Positions 25,033-37,236 of a DNA stretch of 64,000 bases are shown piece by piece. The notes under the pieces were generated by a model. It was not told the DNA's origin. It saw only the letters and a program-made list of their open reading frames with translations, and made no database searches. The first letter of the stretch is position 1; each line of letters starts with the position of its first letter. Source of the stretch: Batkoa obscura (lineage: Eukaryota; Entomophthoromycota; Entomophthoromycetes; Entomophthorales; Batkoaceae); contig JASVEC010000001.1 of NCBI GenBank assembly GCA_030770535.1, positions 2,418,001 through 2,482,000 of the forward strand, read 5' to 3'. Made by a program: the position numbers and the translations under genes.

Positions 25033-25414
25033 ATGGATAAGTCATTACAAAACAGAGGGAATGAATTGACTAAAATGGATCAATTGTATAAACTAAGGAT
25101 TGAAACCCTTGAAGAGTATAAGAGGTTATTACTTACTTTCAATCATGTAACTAGCTCAAATAATTTTGCAAATTTATAAATTTAAAATTAATTCGACTTA
25201 GATCAATGACCGATTAGTAGCCGTCAATCGAGACGAACTACCCGGTATAACAGCCACATTAAGAAATATGGAACGGCGTTTAGGATTGGTGATGACTAGT
25301 TTTAAATCTGCAGTTTATGGAGTACACCGAAACTTTGAAAGAGATTTACAACGTAAAGCTTTGGATATTGATCGTGGACTTGGGGATTTTAAAACTAATC
25401 GTCCAGAATTATAA
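25033..25414 (+). CDS. DASH/Dam1 complex subunit Dad3-like
   Basis: Two exons (25033-25146, 25202-25414) give 108 aa, close to the small size of Dad3. The match is in the helix around TLRNMERRLGLVMTSFKSAV followed by YGVHRNFE. This parallels the Dad3 consensus of a leucine/arginine helix ending in FK-SVYS. The N-terminal helix MDQLYKLRIETLEEYKRLL fits the heptad-rich first half. DASH forms a ring that couples kinetochores to microtubule ends, and it is fungus-specific. It directly follows the Sfi1-like spindle-pole gene on the same strand. A polar extension after the helix is longer than in yeast. Confidence 0.72.
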
Positions 25415-25954
25415 GTTGAAAATTCTACTTTTTTATTGTTTATAAAGATTAAATGTGTAAATTATGGAGCTTTTTTTATCATAGGTTAAGCAAGGCTTTT
25501 TTATCAAATTATACTTAACTAATATTCATATTGTTGATCGTAAAAAATAAAAATTAATATTTAATGTAAATTTACAACTGAGGTTTCTATTATACAGAAG
25601 GAAAAAATTGAAAGTTTTAAGGTATCTCTACTTTGAAGCTCAATTTCAAAGGGTGATTTTTATTATTCGTTATAAATAATGGCAATAAATGACCATAATG
25701 ATTTTATATATTTGTTTCTATTAGCTATATCTATTTCATAATCTTAACTCGACATTTTTCACATATTTGACCCATTAATAGCAATCTAATTTTATATAAA
25801 TTAACATTTAATAAATTGAAACCAAAAAAAACAGTTTCCAATTTGCAAACGAGTGCAATATTTGCAATCTTAAACCAATAGGTTATTACCAACGCGAGGG
25901 TTCCAAAATTAATACTAAAGAACAAAGTGGCAATAAGGTTTGATTATTTTTAGG
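25415..25954. other. intergenic
   Basis: 540 bp between Dad3 and AP-1 mu, no exon-like stretch. The AP-1 mu start is preceded by TTTTTAG, which could be the end of a 5'-UTR intron. Confidence 0.4.
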
Positions 25955-27713
25955 ATGGCATCAGCAATATTTGTATTAGATTTAAAAGGAAAGATATTGA
26001 TATCTAGGAATTACCGAGGGGATATACCATTGAGTGCGGTAGAAAAGTTTATGCCGCTATTATTAGCAAGTGAAGAAGAAGATAATGTATCACCTGTTTT
26101 AAGTTGTGACGGCATCCACTACCTTTATATTCGTCATAATAACTTATATCTATTAGCTATCACTAAAAAGAACTCGAATGCTTGTACTATTCTTTTGTTT
26201 TTACATCGTTTGACAAAGGTGAGTTGGATTGATTCTTAGTTATAGTTTATTTAATTTTATTTTTGAAAAAGGTATTCACTGAATATTTTAAATCCCTCGA
26301 AGAAGAGTCGATCCGAGACAATTTTGTCATTATTTATGAGCTATTGGATGAGATGATGGATTTTGGTTACCCGCAAACTACTGAAACTAAAATTCTTAAA
26401 GAGTTTGTCTTTTTGTTTTTTTTATATTATATAATAACTTATGTTTATTTTCAGGTATATTACTCAAGAAAGTCATAAACTTGAAAGCGAAGTTAAAGTA
26501 CCTAAAGCAGCTACCAATGCAGTATCTTGGAGAGCTGAAAATATTAAATATCGTAAAAATGAGTGTTTCCTTGATGTCGTTGAACAAGTTAATTTATTGG
26601 TAATAAATAACAAAATAATGGTACAAAATAATAATAATAGTAATAAAATTGATTTAGGTAAATACAAACGGTAATGTATTGCAAAGTGAAGTACTTGGAG
26701 CACTTAAAGTGCGTTGTTATTTATCTGGTATGCCAGAACTAAAACTTGGTTTAAACGACAAAGTGATGTTTGGGCTTACTGGAAGAAGTAAAAATTATGT
26801 TTTGAAATTTTGAAATTTTATTAAATTTTAATTATAGATAATAGTAAATCTGTTGAAATGGAAGATGTTAAATTCCATCAATGCGTCCGTTTATCTAAGT
26901 TTGAATCAGACCGTACGATCTCATTCATTCCTCCAGATGGTGAGTTTGAGCTTATGAGTTATCGTTTAAATGCTCAGGTAAATTAATACATATATATTAA
27001 CAATACGGATTTTAATTAAGTTTAGGTTAAACCTTTAATTTGGTGTGAAACTGTTATAGAAACATACACTTCATCTAAAATTGAATATCTTGTTAAGGTA
27101 ACTTGTAAAATATTAAAAAATGGACTACTTATATCAATTATTAAAGGCAAAAGCACAATTTAAAAAAAGGTCGACTGCCAATAATGTCGAAATACATGTA
27201 CCTGTACCAAATGATGCTGACACCCCTAAATTTAAGGTAATAATTTACTCTCATTATATAATTTAATTTAAAATTGATGAATTGTAGACTACCATTGGTT
27301 CTGTTTCTTATGCACCAGAAAAATCTGCATTTGTTTGGAAGATTAAACAATTCCAAGGTGGACGTGATTTTGTATTAAGAGCTTCATTTGGGCTACCTAG
27401 TGTTAAAACAGGTATTTTTAATAATGATATACAATTAGCACAATTAAATTATTGTTTAATTAGAGGAGATTGATAAAAAGAGAGCGATTTCAGTTAAATT
27501 TGAAATTCCATATTTTACAACTTCTGGAATTCAAGTACGTTACCTTAAAGTAGTTGAAAAATCAGGATACCAAGCTATGCCATGGGTACGTTATATTACC
27601 CAAAATGGAGGTAGGATTTGACTATATTGTTACAAAAAGAACTAATATTAAATATCGAATTAGATTACCATTTAAGAGCCCCAGATATTAGTGCACCACC
27701 AGCAAGAAATTAA
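25955..27713 (+). CDS. AP-1 clathrin adaptor medium subunit (mu-1)
   Basis: Medium chain of the AP-1 complex, which recruits clathrin and selects YxxPhi cargo at the trans-Golgi network and endosomes. About ten short exons. The N-terminal longin-like domain begins [20 protein letters not shown] and includes [15 protein letters not shown]. The linker and mu-homology domain show [35 protein letters not shown] and [20 protein letters not shown]. Later come [14 protein letters not shown] and the C-terminal strands [20 protein letters not shown]. The start MASAIFVLD is typical of AP-1 rather than AP-2 mu chains. One donor, after the LKE codons (26403), is GTTTGT, weaker than usual. Confidence 0.95.
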
Positions 27714-28296
27714 GAAAAGAAAGATTATTGTTATTATTTTTAGTTGAAATTAAACTATTAAACAAATAATATTTGTTGGTTTTATTGTTTATTGTATTCG
27801 TTGTAGCGACTAGTATATTAGTATATTTCAATATACAAACAAAAAGATATAAGATTTGTGAAATATCCTTAATATTATCTAAATTTAATGAACAATTATT
27901 ATGTAAAGAATAATTGAAAAAGTAGATAAATAGTCGAGTTATGTTAAATATAAGCTATACCAATGAAGTTAAATTGTTATCTAGTATAATCTAATATTTA
28001 ATATACATTCTTTACGGTATAATTATTAAATTATTCTAAGTTTTTAATAATAAAAAGCAATTGACAATACAAAAAATTTAGTATAAAAAAATTAAAACTA
28101 ATATAGTAAATTAGCTTGTTTCAAATTTAACAAAGTTAAATAAAGTTTAAATGAACCAATTAAAATATAGTTAAAATTCTTAGATTTTAATTTTAGTTTC
28201 ATTTAAAGCAACTCCAAATTTCCCCTGAAATTTAAAATTATATAAAGTCAATAATAAGTCACTATTTACCTATATCATTTTTTTGTTTATTTTAAA
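27714..28296. other. intergenic
   Basis: About 580 bp, very AT-rich, without exon-like sequence; contains the TATA-like box of the next gene. Confidence 0.5.
28239..28246 (+). promoter_or_regulatory. TATA-like box
   Basis: TATATAAA 51 bp before the ATG at 28297, the same spacing as at HIS1. Confidence 0.4.
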
Positions 28297-28848
28297 ATGA
28301 AATTTTTATTATTATTGAGCCTAATTTGTTGTTTTCTTTCTACTCTCTTTATTTCAATAAACGCTCATGCGTTCCCTAATGATTTACTCTCAAATACTAA
28401 TAATAATGGTCTCCCTGGCAATTTAAATAACCCAATAGTAAGTTCTACTTCCGCTGATGTTACCACAAGTCCCATACTCAGTAGTAGTATTACAACCCCA
28501 GCCCTAGTCCCTAGCCTAAATCCAACCTCTAGTCCTACCTTAATTCCTACCTCACTCCCTCCAACTTCAGATGTACTGTCTACTCCAACTGCAGTATCAG
28601 GGAGTAAAACAATAAATAATAAACCCTTAATTCCAAATACTCGAAGCAAAAGTTCAAAGCTAGCTACATCCACTTTGGATTTAACTTCTTTTGTTACTAC
28701 TTCTCCTACGATTGTAGTTACTTCAACTAAATACTCAACAAAATCACCAACATCTCAAACAGATAATAATTCTTCAAATGCTACTGGTTTTGGTTATTGT
28801 ATGAACTATTGGCTTGTTTTGGGGTTGATTTATTTATTAAATTTTTAA
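28297..28848 (+). CDS. secreted Ser/Thr/Pro-rich, probably GPI-anchored surface protein
   Basis: 183 aa, single exon. A signal peptide (MKFLLLLSLICCFLSTLF then ISINAHA) leads into about 120 residues dominated by Ser, Thr and Pro. Loose repeats of the type P-S-L-N-P-T-S-S-P-T-L-I-P-T occur, suited to dense O-glycosylation. The C-terminus has small residues (NNSSNATGFGY) followed by a hydrophobic tail (WLVLGLIYLLNF), as for GPI attachment. Same plan as the protein at 6.6 kb. A structural or adhesive wall role is likely, but no binding domain is present. A 102-codon ORF on the other strand is a shadow of its biased composition. Confidence 0.72.
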   Translation: MKFLLLLSLICCFLSTLFISINAHAFPNDLLSNTNNNGLPGNLNNPIVSSTSADVTTSPILSSSITTPALVPSLNPTSSPTLIPTSLPPTSDVLSTPTAVSGSKTINNKPLIPNTRSKSSKLATSTLDLTSFVTTSPTIVVTSTKYSTKSPTSQTDNNSSNATGFGYCMNYWLVLGLIYLLNF

Positions 28849-28930
28849 TATTTTTTAATATTTTTTGATATTTTTTTGCAAAATTTATGAATAAGATTTG
28901 ATTCTTGGTTTTTATGTTTTTTCAAATCTA

Positions 28931-29402
28931 ATGTCAAGGTTTATCAATTTCAATAGTATACGACAATACGCTAGTATTAATAAAGAAAGACTAAAAGATG
29001 TACCCGATTTTAAAACTGTATGCATTATTTTTTTTGAATTGAATACACTACTTACCTTTTTATTTTTGAAGTTTTTAACTCGTAGCAAAGTGATTCAATT
29101 TTATAGATCTAGCTTAAGAACGATATCAAGTAATACTTTATCTTATATAAAACAACTGATAACTTATCTCTATTTTTATAGAAGTAAAAAATGAACATGA
29201 TAAGATTTATTTAAAACAATGGTTAAGAAGCGATATTGAAAGATATCGTTCAGTTACTGACTTAGTAGATTTCTATTTCTATTTCTATTAAACAATACTA
29301 ATTTAAATAAACTGATAGAAAAGAATCGATGAATTGTTATCTCAAGGACATGCTCAATTAAGAACACTAAATAAGTCTTTATCGCTTTCTGGTAATATGT
29401 AA
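28931..29402 (+). CDS. mitochondrial LYR-motif protein, LYRM2-like
   Basis: Four exons (28931-29017, 29072-29129, 29182-29264, 29319-29402) give 103 aa. The N-terminus MSRFINFNSIRQYASINKE is basic and Ser-rich, fitting a matrix presequence. DFKTFLTRSKVIQFYRSSLR holds the LYR-type tripeptide as FYR, with the downstream Arg conserved in the helix. KIYLKQWLRSDIERYRSVTD and LLSQGHAQLRTLNKSLSL complete the three-helix LYR domain. LYRM2 is reported in complex I biogenesis; LYR proteins bind acyl carrier protein. The F for L substitution in LYR is seen in several family members. Confidence 0.8.
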
Positions 29403-30020
29403 ATAATAAAGAAAAAAATTATTTGCAAGTGGTAGTAGGAATAATACTGATTTTATTAAGGTTTTAATAGCTATTGTGAATTGCTTTTATCTAAATAAGC
29501 TATTGCTATTCGTTAAGTATAATAAACTATTAGAAAAATAGGGGTAGAAATATTATGTTTAATAGATAAATAAATAAACTTCATTATATTATTATTTAGA
29601 ATACGAATTTTAGAAAATTTAACTAAAATCGGAAAAACTATTAAAATTAAAATTCTTTAAGGGTTTAATGTTAAACTATACCCTCAAATTGTATTTTTAT
29701 GTTTATAAATAATATAATATTTGTGCTATGAATATTATTTATTTGTACTGTATTATCTGTATTAAACATAAAATAATACATTAACTGAAAATCATAAATA
29801 TACACATACAATTCCAATAAATAGGGGTTTGATTTGTACTTTGATTATTTCCAAGTTAGGAACCAAAGGATAAAATAAATTTAAAAATTAAGCGAGAACT
29901 AAAGGTGCATAATTATTCCAACTATAAATTTAGAATCATTTCCATTATAAAAGCAAGTCCTTCATTTTATTTTATTTTATTTTTTATTGAAATTTTATAA
30001 ATAAAAAGCATTAAAATTCA
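29403..30020. other. intergenic
   Basis: About 620 bp without exon-like sequence. TATAAATA at 29996-30003 is close (18-25 bp) to the transporter ATG, so it may be a core promoter or chance. Confidence 0.4.
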
Positions 30021-32627
30021 ATGAAGTTTTCACATACTGTCCAATTCAATGCTGTACCAGAATGGAGAAATCATTATATTGCGTAAACTATATTTTTTCT
30101 GATCCACTATTTTTTATATTAATCTATAACCATTCATTTAGCTATTCTAACTTAAAAAAATTAATTTATCAAATTGAAAAAGATTTGTTTTCACGTTCAA
30201 GTCCCACCGGAGAATGTAATGAATTAGATGAAACATGTACCTTATTAGGAGCGAATACCATAGCAAATAAAAGTTTTATGCCTGCTTTAGATGAAGAGTT
30301 AAAAAAGATCATTAATTTTTATACAAAGAAAGAAACAGATCTTTATACCAGTGTTGAAAAATTATGTCATAAAGCTTTTATATTAGAAAGTCGATGTAAC
30401 GATATTGATTCTTCTCATCTTATTGAAGAAGGTATAGGTACTCAGCAAAGTAATTCTCCTGATTTAATTGATATTGAATCAGAAGGCGCTATTTTACAAT
30501 CGAGTGTATTAACTGGTTCGCCTAGTAACTCGGATTTAAAACCAAGTCCATTAAATCGAAGTAATAATAAGAATCTTAAACATCGTTCGATTTCGTTCTA
30601 TGAAACACCAAAGAAAGATACCAATATCCTTAATTCAATAGAAAGAAGATTATCAACTGGAGGTAATGATAAAATGAATATGGATATTTCATTTGAAGAA
30701 GAAGCCATTGTATTAACTAAAAAAGTAATTGAACATTTTGTATTATTAACAGAACTTAAAAATTATGTGGTATTAAATTATACAGGATTTAGTAAAATAT
30801 TAAAAAAATATGATAAGGTAACTGGAGTATCAATTACCAAACGTTATTTGAATGAAACTGTGTTAGCTTCTTATCCTTATTTAGAATCAACTAAAAATAA
30901 ACTGGATGATCAAATTATTCGTATACAGACAATCTATGCTACCTTACGTAATATTGATCAACAACATGCTTTTGAAGAATTAAAATCTCATTTACGTGAA
31001 CATCTGGTTTGGGAACGTAATACCGTTTGGAGAGATATGGTATCTTTAGAACGTAAAGCACATTCCGTTGGTTTAAAACAATTATCTTTTCCAAAATCAA
31101 CACCACAAACTACTTCCACTCAAATCAAAGCAAGTAGTTTATTTAGCTTCACTTTCACTGATGGCATGCAAAATTCATTATTGTTTTTAACATTTTCTGT
31201 ATTTTTTATAATTTTAATCAATTACTCTCCATTTTCAGAACGTGAACCAGCTAATTGTTTTGCTTTATTAATTTTTGCATCTCTTTTATGGGCTTCAGAA
31301 ATTATACCTTTATTTGTTACTGCTTTATTAATTCCCTTTTTAATTGTAGTTTTGAAAATTTTAAAAGAAGATAATGGAAATCGACGACTTACTGCTCCTG
31401 AAGCCACTCATGAAATCTTTGCTTCCATGTTTTCACCGGTGATTATGTTATTATTAGGTGGCTTTTCATTAGCTTCAGCACTATCGAAACATCATATAGC
31501 TAAAAAAATGGCCTCAGCAGTTTTATCTTATGCTGGTTCTGAACCTTCTAAAGTTTTATTGGCTAATATGATGGTAGCTACTTTTGCTAGTATGTGGATT
31601 TCTAATGTAGCTGCTCCAGTCCTATGCTTCTCATTAATTCAACCATTACTAAGAACATTACCAAGTAAAAGCCCTTATGCTAGAAGCTTAATTATGGGAA
31701 TTGCATTAGCTTCTAATATTGGTGGTATGGCATCCCCTATATCATCACCTCAAAATATAATTGCTATTAGTAATATGGATCCAGCTCCTACTTGGCTACA
31801 ATGGTTTGCTATTTCTATACCTATTTGTTTAGTTGGAAATATATTAGTTTGGTCGGCTTTGTTATTGATTTATAAGCCTAGTAGTCATAATTTAACTTTA
31901 AACCAAATTCGATATACACCTGAAAAGTTTAATAATACTCAATTATTTGTTTGTTTTGTAACTTTATTTACAATTATATTATGGTGTTTAGCTCATCAAT
32001 TAGAATCTATTATCGGTGATATGGGAGTAATTGCTATAATACCTTTAGTACTGTTTTTTGGTACAGGGATTTTATCGAAAGATGATTTTAATAATTTTTT
32101 ATGGACAGTTATTATATTAGCTATGGGCGGTATTGCTCTAGGTAAAGGAGTTAAATCTTCTGGGTTATTACATATTATATCAATTAATGTTAAGCAATTA
32201 ATATTAAATTTTAACTTATTTCAAATTATGGCTATTATGTGCTTCTTTGTACTTTGTATAACTACTTTTATTTCACATACTGTAGGAGCAGTTATTATCT
32301 TTCCAATTATTGCTCAAATTGGTACTACCCTTCCAGATCCCCATCCTAGGTTACTTGTTATGGTAAAATATTATCACTTTATTTTAATTTTAGGAATTTC
32401 AATAATTAATATATATTATGTAGAGTTCAGCTTTAATGTGTTCTTCAGCAATGGGTTTACCAGTTTCTGGGTTTCCTAATATGAATGCTATTATGATGGA
32501 AGATGAAACAGGCACTCGATATTTAAGTGTTAAGGATTTTTTAAAAGCTGGGATCCCATCTTCTATTTTACTTTATGGGGTTATTATCTCATTAGGTTAT
32601 GGTATTTTATTAGCTTTAGGATTTTAA
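30021..32627 (+). CDS. SPX-domain low-affinity phosphate transporter (Pho87/Pho90/Pho91 type)
   Basis: Three exons (30021-30082, 30142-32362, 32424-32627) give 828 aa. The first exon supplies the true start MKFSHTVQFNAVPEWRNHYI, the SPX N-terminus. The SPX domain (about residues 1-330) also shows NYTGFSKILKKYDKVTG and binds inositol pyrophosphates in this family. The second half is a divalent-anion:Na symporter fold with about a dozen hydrophobic segments. Marks include LWASEIIPLFVTALLIPF, the hairpin motif NIGGMASPISSPQNIIA, and SSALMCSSAMGLPVSGFPNM after the second intron. Known yeast members act at plasma membrane or vacuole. A MITE begins one base after the stop codon. Confidence 0.95.
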
Positions 32628-32735
32628 TATATGGGGGTGTTTTTTTGATTTCATTACTTTTTCCATCTTTTAAGCGTTATTTGAGCGGAAAAATTATTAG
32701 TAAAATTCTTAAACACAAAAATACATCCCCATATA
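32628..32735 (-). mobile_element. MITE family copy 5, abutting the transporter stop codon
   Basis: Ends TATATGGGGGTGTTTTTTTG and ACAAAAATACATCCCCATAT. The inverted repeat extends into flanks TTTTAATA / TATTAAAA, consistent with insertion at a TA in a palindromic target. Little decayed, so probably recent. It lies where the transporter 3' UTR should start. Confidence 0.8.
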
Positions 32736-32989
32736 TTAAAAGTATAAAATATAAAATACAAATTATAAAATACAAATTATATATATTAAAAAAGTTTAAT
32801 TTTAATATTTGATTTCTAAATGTTTTCTAGTTAATAAATAATATGGGGAAAGTGTATTTTTTAGGAAAAGAAAGAATATAGATTATATATTATTATTAAC
32901 ATAGAGAATAATAATATTTACAATAAATAAAAATAGAAAATAAATTAGATATCTACAATTTAAACACACACTTAAACGATTAACGTTAA
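32736..32989. other. short convergent intergenic region
   Basis: AT-rich, with a short repeated ACAAATTATA-type stretch. No gene. Confidence 0.3.
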
Positions 32990-34943
32990 TCAAGAAGGAA
33001 ACTGAGAAGGGGAAGAAAAGGAAGGGTGATCTAATAATAAAGATCTTAATGAAGGTCTTCTTTTTGAATTATTTTTCATTGTAGAAGCTGATGAAAAAGA
33101 TCTAGTTAGAGATCTTGGTGAAGAATTTAAAGAATAATTAAATTCCCCATTCAAATTTTTATCCATAAAAATATTATCAATTTCTTCCATTCCTGGGATT
33201 TCAGTAGAAATATTAATTCGATAATCAATACCTTCAAGTTTAGGTAATTTGGGTGCTTCAGAATAAGATAATTGGGAGGTTTCTTGGTTTAATTGGGATT
33301 TCATTGAAGTTGTGGTAATGTTATTGTTATTGCTACTTTCATGTGTACGAAATACATTAGAGATCCATTTAGATAATATAACATTTGAGGGTTTAGGTGA
33401 AGAAGATGCAATTTGACTCAATCTATCTTTGGCATTTAATGGTTTTTGTTTATCTCTACTAGTGGTAATAGTAGTAGTATTTGTTATTCCTTCACTTGAT
33501 TTTTTTAATGATTTTAAATTTGCTAATGATAAAGTTGTCCTTAATGAAAATGCTTTCTTTTTATTAGTAATTTCTGAATTCATAGAATTATTATTAGTTG
33601 TATTGGCTATATTGATTATACTACCATCACTTGAACCTGAATGAATTGGACTCATTGCTTCTGATAAGGATTGTGGAGGTTGTCGATAAGCTTTTGATGT
33701 AGCAAAATGTACTTTTGATATAGCACCTGCAATTAAAGATGAATTATTGTTAATGGAATTGAAATTCTCTTCTGGATTAAGGGAAGTAGAAGAATTATTA
33801 TTATTATTGTTATTATATAAATAAGGTGAATTTGAATTGAATGATTTTATGCTTTGGTTATCTTTAAAATTATTCCAACTATTATTTTCCAATGGTAAAT
33901 CCAGACTAGAACGGGGTTTAAAATCATTAGTTATTACCTCCGATAAGAATGAGTGCTGTTGTTGTTGATAATTATAATGATAAGAATTAGGTCGAATTAT
34001 TCGTTGTTTATATGTTAATTTATATAAATTGGGATAATTATGTGGATTAATATTTAATTGTATTGAATTACTATCTTGATTGTTATTATTGTTGAAATAC
34101 AAATCATCCAATTGTTGTTTCACTTGATGTAAACTAATAAATACTTGAGTTAAATAAAATTTTGTTTTTGTTACTTCTTGATGTAATAAAGAGATAGCTA
34201 TACATTTATTAGATATAAAAAAAATAAAAAAATTAGTATTATTATGAACAAAGTTAAACAATATAATATTACATGATATCAATTGAGTTTGATAATTATT
34301 GACGTCTTTTTTTAATTTATTTGTTACTTTGCTATAATTTTGAGCCATCATATCCACTTTTTTAATGTTTGATATTACTAATGCCTAATTATTTATTACT
34401 CTTTTAATAAAATAAATAACAATGATAACTTAATAATTTACTTGTTCATGTATTATATTTCTTACATTAGAATATATCCTTTGTTGAATAATGGCTAATT
34501 GTATGGATAATATGGCATCCGGTACTTCATCTGAAAAATATATAATATATATTTATAATTTAAATTGTAATTTATATGTTCAACTTACCATTTAAAGCGT
34601 TTAATATATATCTATAACTATTTACATTACTACTTGTTTTATTTGGTATTATCTAATAAATCATATAATAATAAATTAAATTAAAATCAATTAAATTACC
34701 TTTTTTAAATTATCTAGTTTAATTAATAAATTATCCTTTTTTTCATTATTGTTATCATTCCATTCATTCACTAAAATTATACCCTATTGTTTTAAAATTT
34801 TATTAGTGAAATTTTCTTTTTTGAAATAAAACTTAAATTGCATTTACTTTTTCCATTTTATTGTGATCTTCCGCTTGTTCTTCTATTATGGTATTAAAAT
34901 TAGGTAACCGAAAATTGGACGAGGTGACAAGGAAAGTATTCAT
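32990..34943 (-). CDS. uncharacterised Asn/Ser-rich coiled-coil protein
   Basis: Not recognised. The main exon spans 34357-32990; I add upstream small exons starting at ATG 34943 (MNTFLVTSSNFRLPNFNTII, then EEQAEDHNKMEK). These are joined through introns with GTAAAT/GTAATT donors to ILVNEWNDNN, SYRYILNALN and DAILSIQLAIIQQRIYSNVR. The N-terminal third is helical and probably coiled-coil (NYSKVTNKLKKDVNNYQTQL). A 75-nt stop-free intron (34272-34198) probably removes the odd hydrophobic stretch NIILFNFVHNNTNFF and rejoins LLHQEVTKTKFYLTQVFISL. The C-terminal two thirds are disordered, rich in Asn and Ser, with basic RSLTRSFSS-like patches that look like phosphosites. No membrane segment remains after splicing. 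Confidence 0.6.
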
Positions 34944-35564
34944 ACTGTAATGTTTTCTTAAATTCTACTAATAACTTGTAAAACTAATTAAATAAATAAA
35001 AAAACAAAGAGATAAAAAACTATTAATGAACTTAATTTAATTTGAGTTTATTTAACTTTTTAGTGACTTGAGTTTGACTTATTTTTTAAAATGTTGTCAT
35101 ATCACGCCTGAGTTAGAATTCAAATACTTTTTATTGGTTGATTCTAGATCAATTAATGTCATTAATAGAAAATTACTGTTTATGTGAATTTTTTTTAGTA
35201 ACTGATAATTTATATCCGATGTTTTATAATTGTATATTTATTGTATGTTGAATTTTCGAGTTTAAAAGAAAAATACTGGAATAATAGTAGAATAATAATA
35301 ATATTAGTATTATCATTGAAATAAATATTTCTTTTTAAACCTCTTATAATTGTTATTTGACTTTTTGTTTTGTGTCGATTGTTACACTAAAATAAATTAT
35401 TATTAAAATTTTAAATACCAAATTCTTATTACATAATAGGCAATTGAACTAATAAAATAAAGCATAAGTCAATGCCACGTTATTGGATGGAGTTATAATG
35501 TAGAACTAAAATTTTAAATTTTAAATAATAATTGATTTAGACTTAAGTATCTAACTTAGAGACA
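34944..35564. other. divergent intergenic region
   Basis: About 620 bp between the start codons of the coiled-coil gene (-) and Erv41 (+). No coding signal; promoters expected. Confidence 0.4.
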
Positions 35565-37150
35565 ATGATAAGCAATAGTGAAAAGAAATTAAAGTATTTT
35601 GATGCGTTTCCAAAGATTAAAGAAGAATATCAATTTAAAACTAAAACTGGTGGCTTATTTACCTTTATTGTTGTTATTATATTGTTTTATTTAACTATAT
35701 TTGAAATCAATAATTTTATTCATTTGAAACAAAGTTATGAATTTATTGTAGATCGAGATTTAGGTCATAACGATTTACAAATTAATGTTGATATTACGAT
35801 TGGGATGCCATGCAATTGTAAGCTCATCTAGAATATATATATTATTGAATATTAAATTGGGGTATAGATTTAAATGTGGATGTTCATGATGCTTCAGGAA
35901 ACTCAATTCATATGCAAAATCAAATTCAAACATATCCAGTATTATTATTATTTAAATGTTTGATAATATTAATTATTATTATAGGTTCATTTTGATTTAG
36001 GAAAAGCAAAGATGCTACAGTAAGAAATTTAAAATCATGTTAATAGGATAATAAACATTAAATCAAATAATAGAGATAATAAACAACTTGAGCAACATAT
36101 TGGCTATTTAGTTGAACAAGGACAATATCATCAAGATGAAGAATTTGAAAAAAGTGGAGTTGAAAGTAAAAAATTAGAGTTTGTTTTATTTGATTAATTA
36201 TTAATATTAAATTGTTTTAATTTAGCACAAATTATTGATTCTTGTAGAGTTAGTGGTTCATTTCAAGTTAAAAAGGTAAACTTCTGTTATTATTTTATAT
36301 TCATTTAATATCATTTATTTATATCATTGTTATTATTATTATAGGTTCAAGGTAACTTTCATATAACTCCACAAGGTCATGGCCATGGTGGTATGCATGT
36401 TCCGCATAATGGTAAATTATTATTATTATCATTATTATTATTATTATTCTATTTTATTGTTATGTTATTATGTTATTATGTTATTTATTATTTATTTTAG
36501 CATTTAATTTTACTCATCGAATTGACAAATTTTCCTTCGGTAAACATTATCCGTTATTAGTTAACCCATTAGATAATGTTTATTCAATTTCAAAAAATAG
36601 TAATATTAATTTTTATTTTATTTTATTTTATTTTATTTTGTTTTATTTAGCTATGGATATATTTCAATATTACATTTCAGTAGTAAGTTTACCAATATAA
36701 TTTATATTTAATATAATTTATTAACAATGTTTTATTTATTAGGTCCCTACCATTTATATTGGTAATTAATTATTATATTATATTATATTAAGATACATTA
36801 GTATATATTATTAATTTATATCTTAGATAACTATAATCAAGCTTTAATAACTAATCAATATGCTGTACTTGATCATCGTTCTGATATCCAATCTATTAGC
36901 TCATCAACACAAGGTAATATTAATAATATAATAATATTATAATATTTAATCATTTATTTAATTAAATATATATTATTTAGGACTATTTTTTCAATATAAT
37001 ATTGAACCCATTTTAGTTAGAATTACTGAAAAAAGAGAATCAATAATTAAATTTTTAATACGATTGAGTGGTATTATTGGTGGAATTTTTGTATGTGTTG
37101 GATTTTTACATCAATGTTTTGAATTTTTACTCTCTTTTTTTAAAAAATAA
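35565..37150 (+). CDS. ERGIC2/Erv41-like COPII vesicle protein
   Basis: ER-Golgi cycling membrane protein that works with Erv46 as a cargo/retrieval receptor. About ten small exons from ATG 35565 to TAA 37148. The N-terminus KLKYFDAFPKIKEEYQFKT is the family start, followed by TM1 (GGLFTFIVVIILFYLTIFEI). The lumenal domain shows INVDITIGMPCN, DVHDASGNSIH, SCRVSGSFQVKKVQGNFHIT and FNFTHRIDKFSFG. TM2 is LIRLSGIIGGIFVCVGFLHQ and the protein ends in KK, consistent with ER retrieval. Introns carry ATT and TTTTA microsatellites. The PVHFDLGKAKM segment favours Erv41 over Erv46, which has a Cys-rich insert that is absent here. Confidence 0.88.
36412..36490. repeat. ATT-type microsatellite in an Erv41 intron
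   Basis: Runs of ATT triplets grading into GTTAT pentamers inside an intron. A second TTTTA tract lies near 36.61-36.65 kb. Confidence 0.6.
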
Positions 37151-37236
37151 ACTTTCTTCATTTCTTATTAAATTTTTGAATTCAATTAAATTAAATTCAA
37201 TACTGTTCTTATTAATTATTACTATGTAAATTAACA

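Noticed and set aside
28365-28673. 102-codon ORF antisense to the GPI-type gene
   Set aside because: Mirror image of the biased Ser/Thr/Pro codons on the plus strand.
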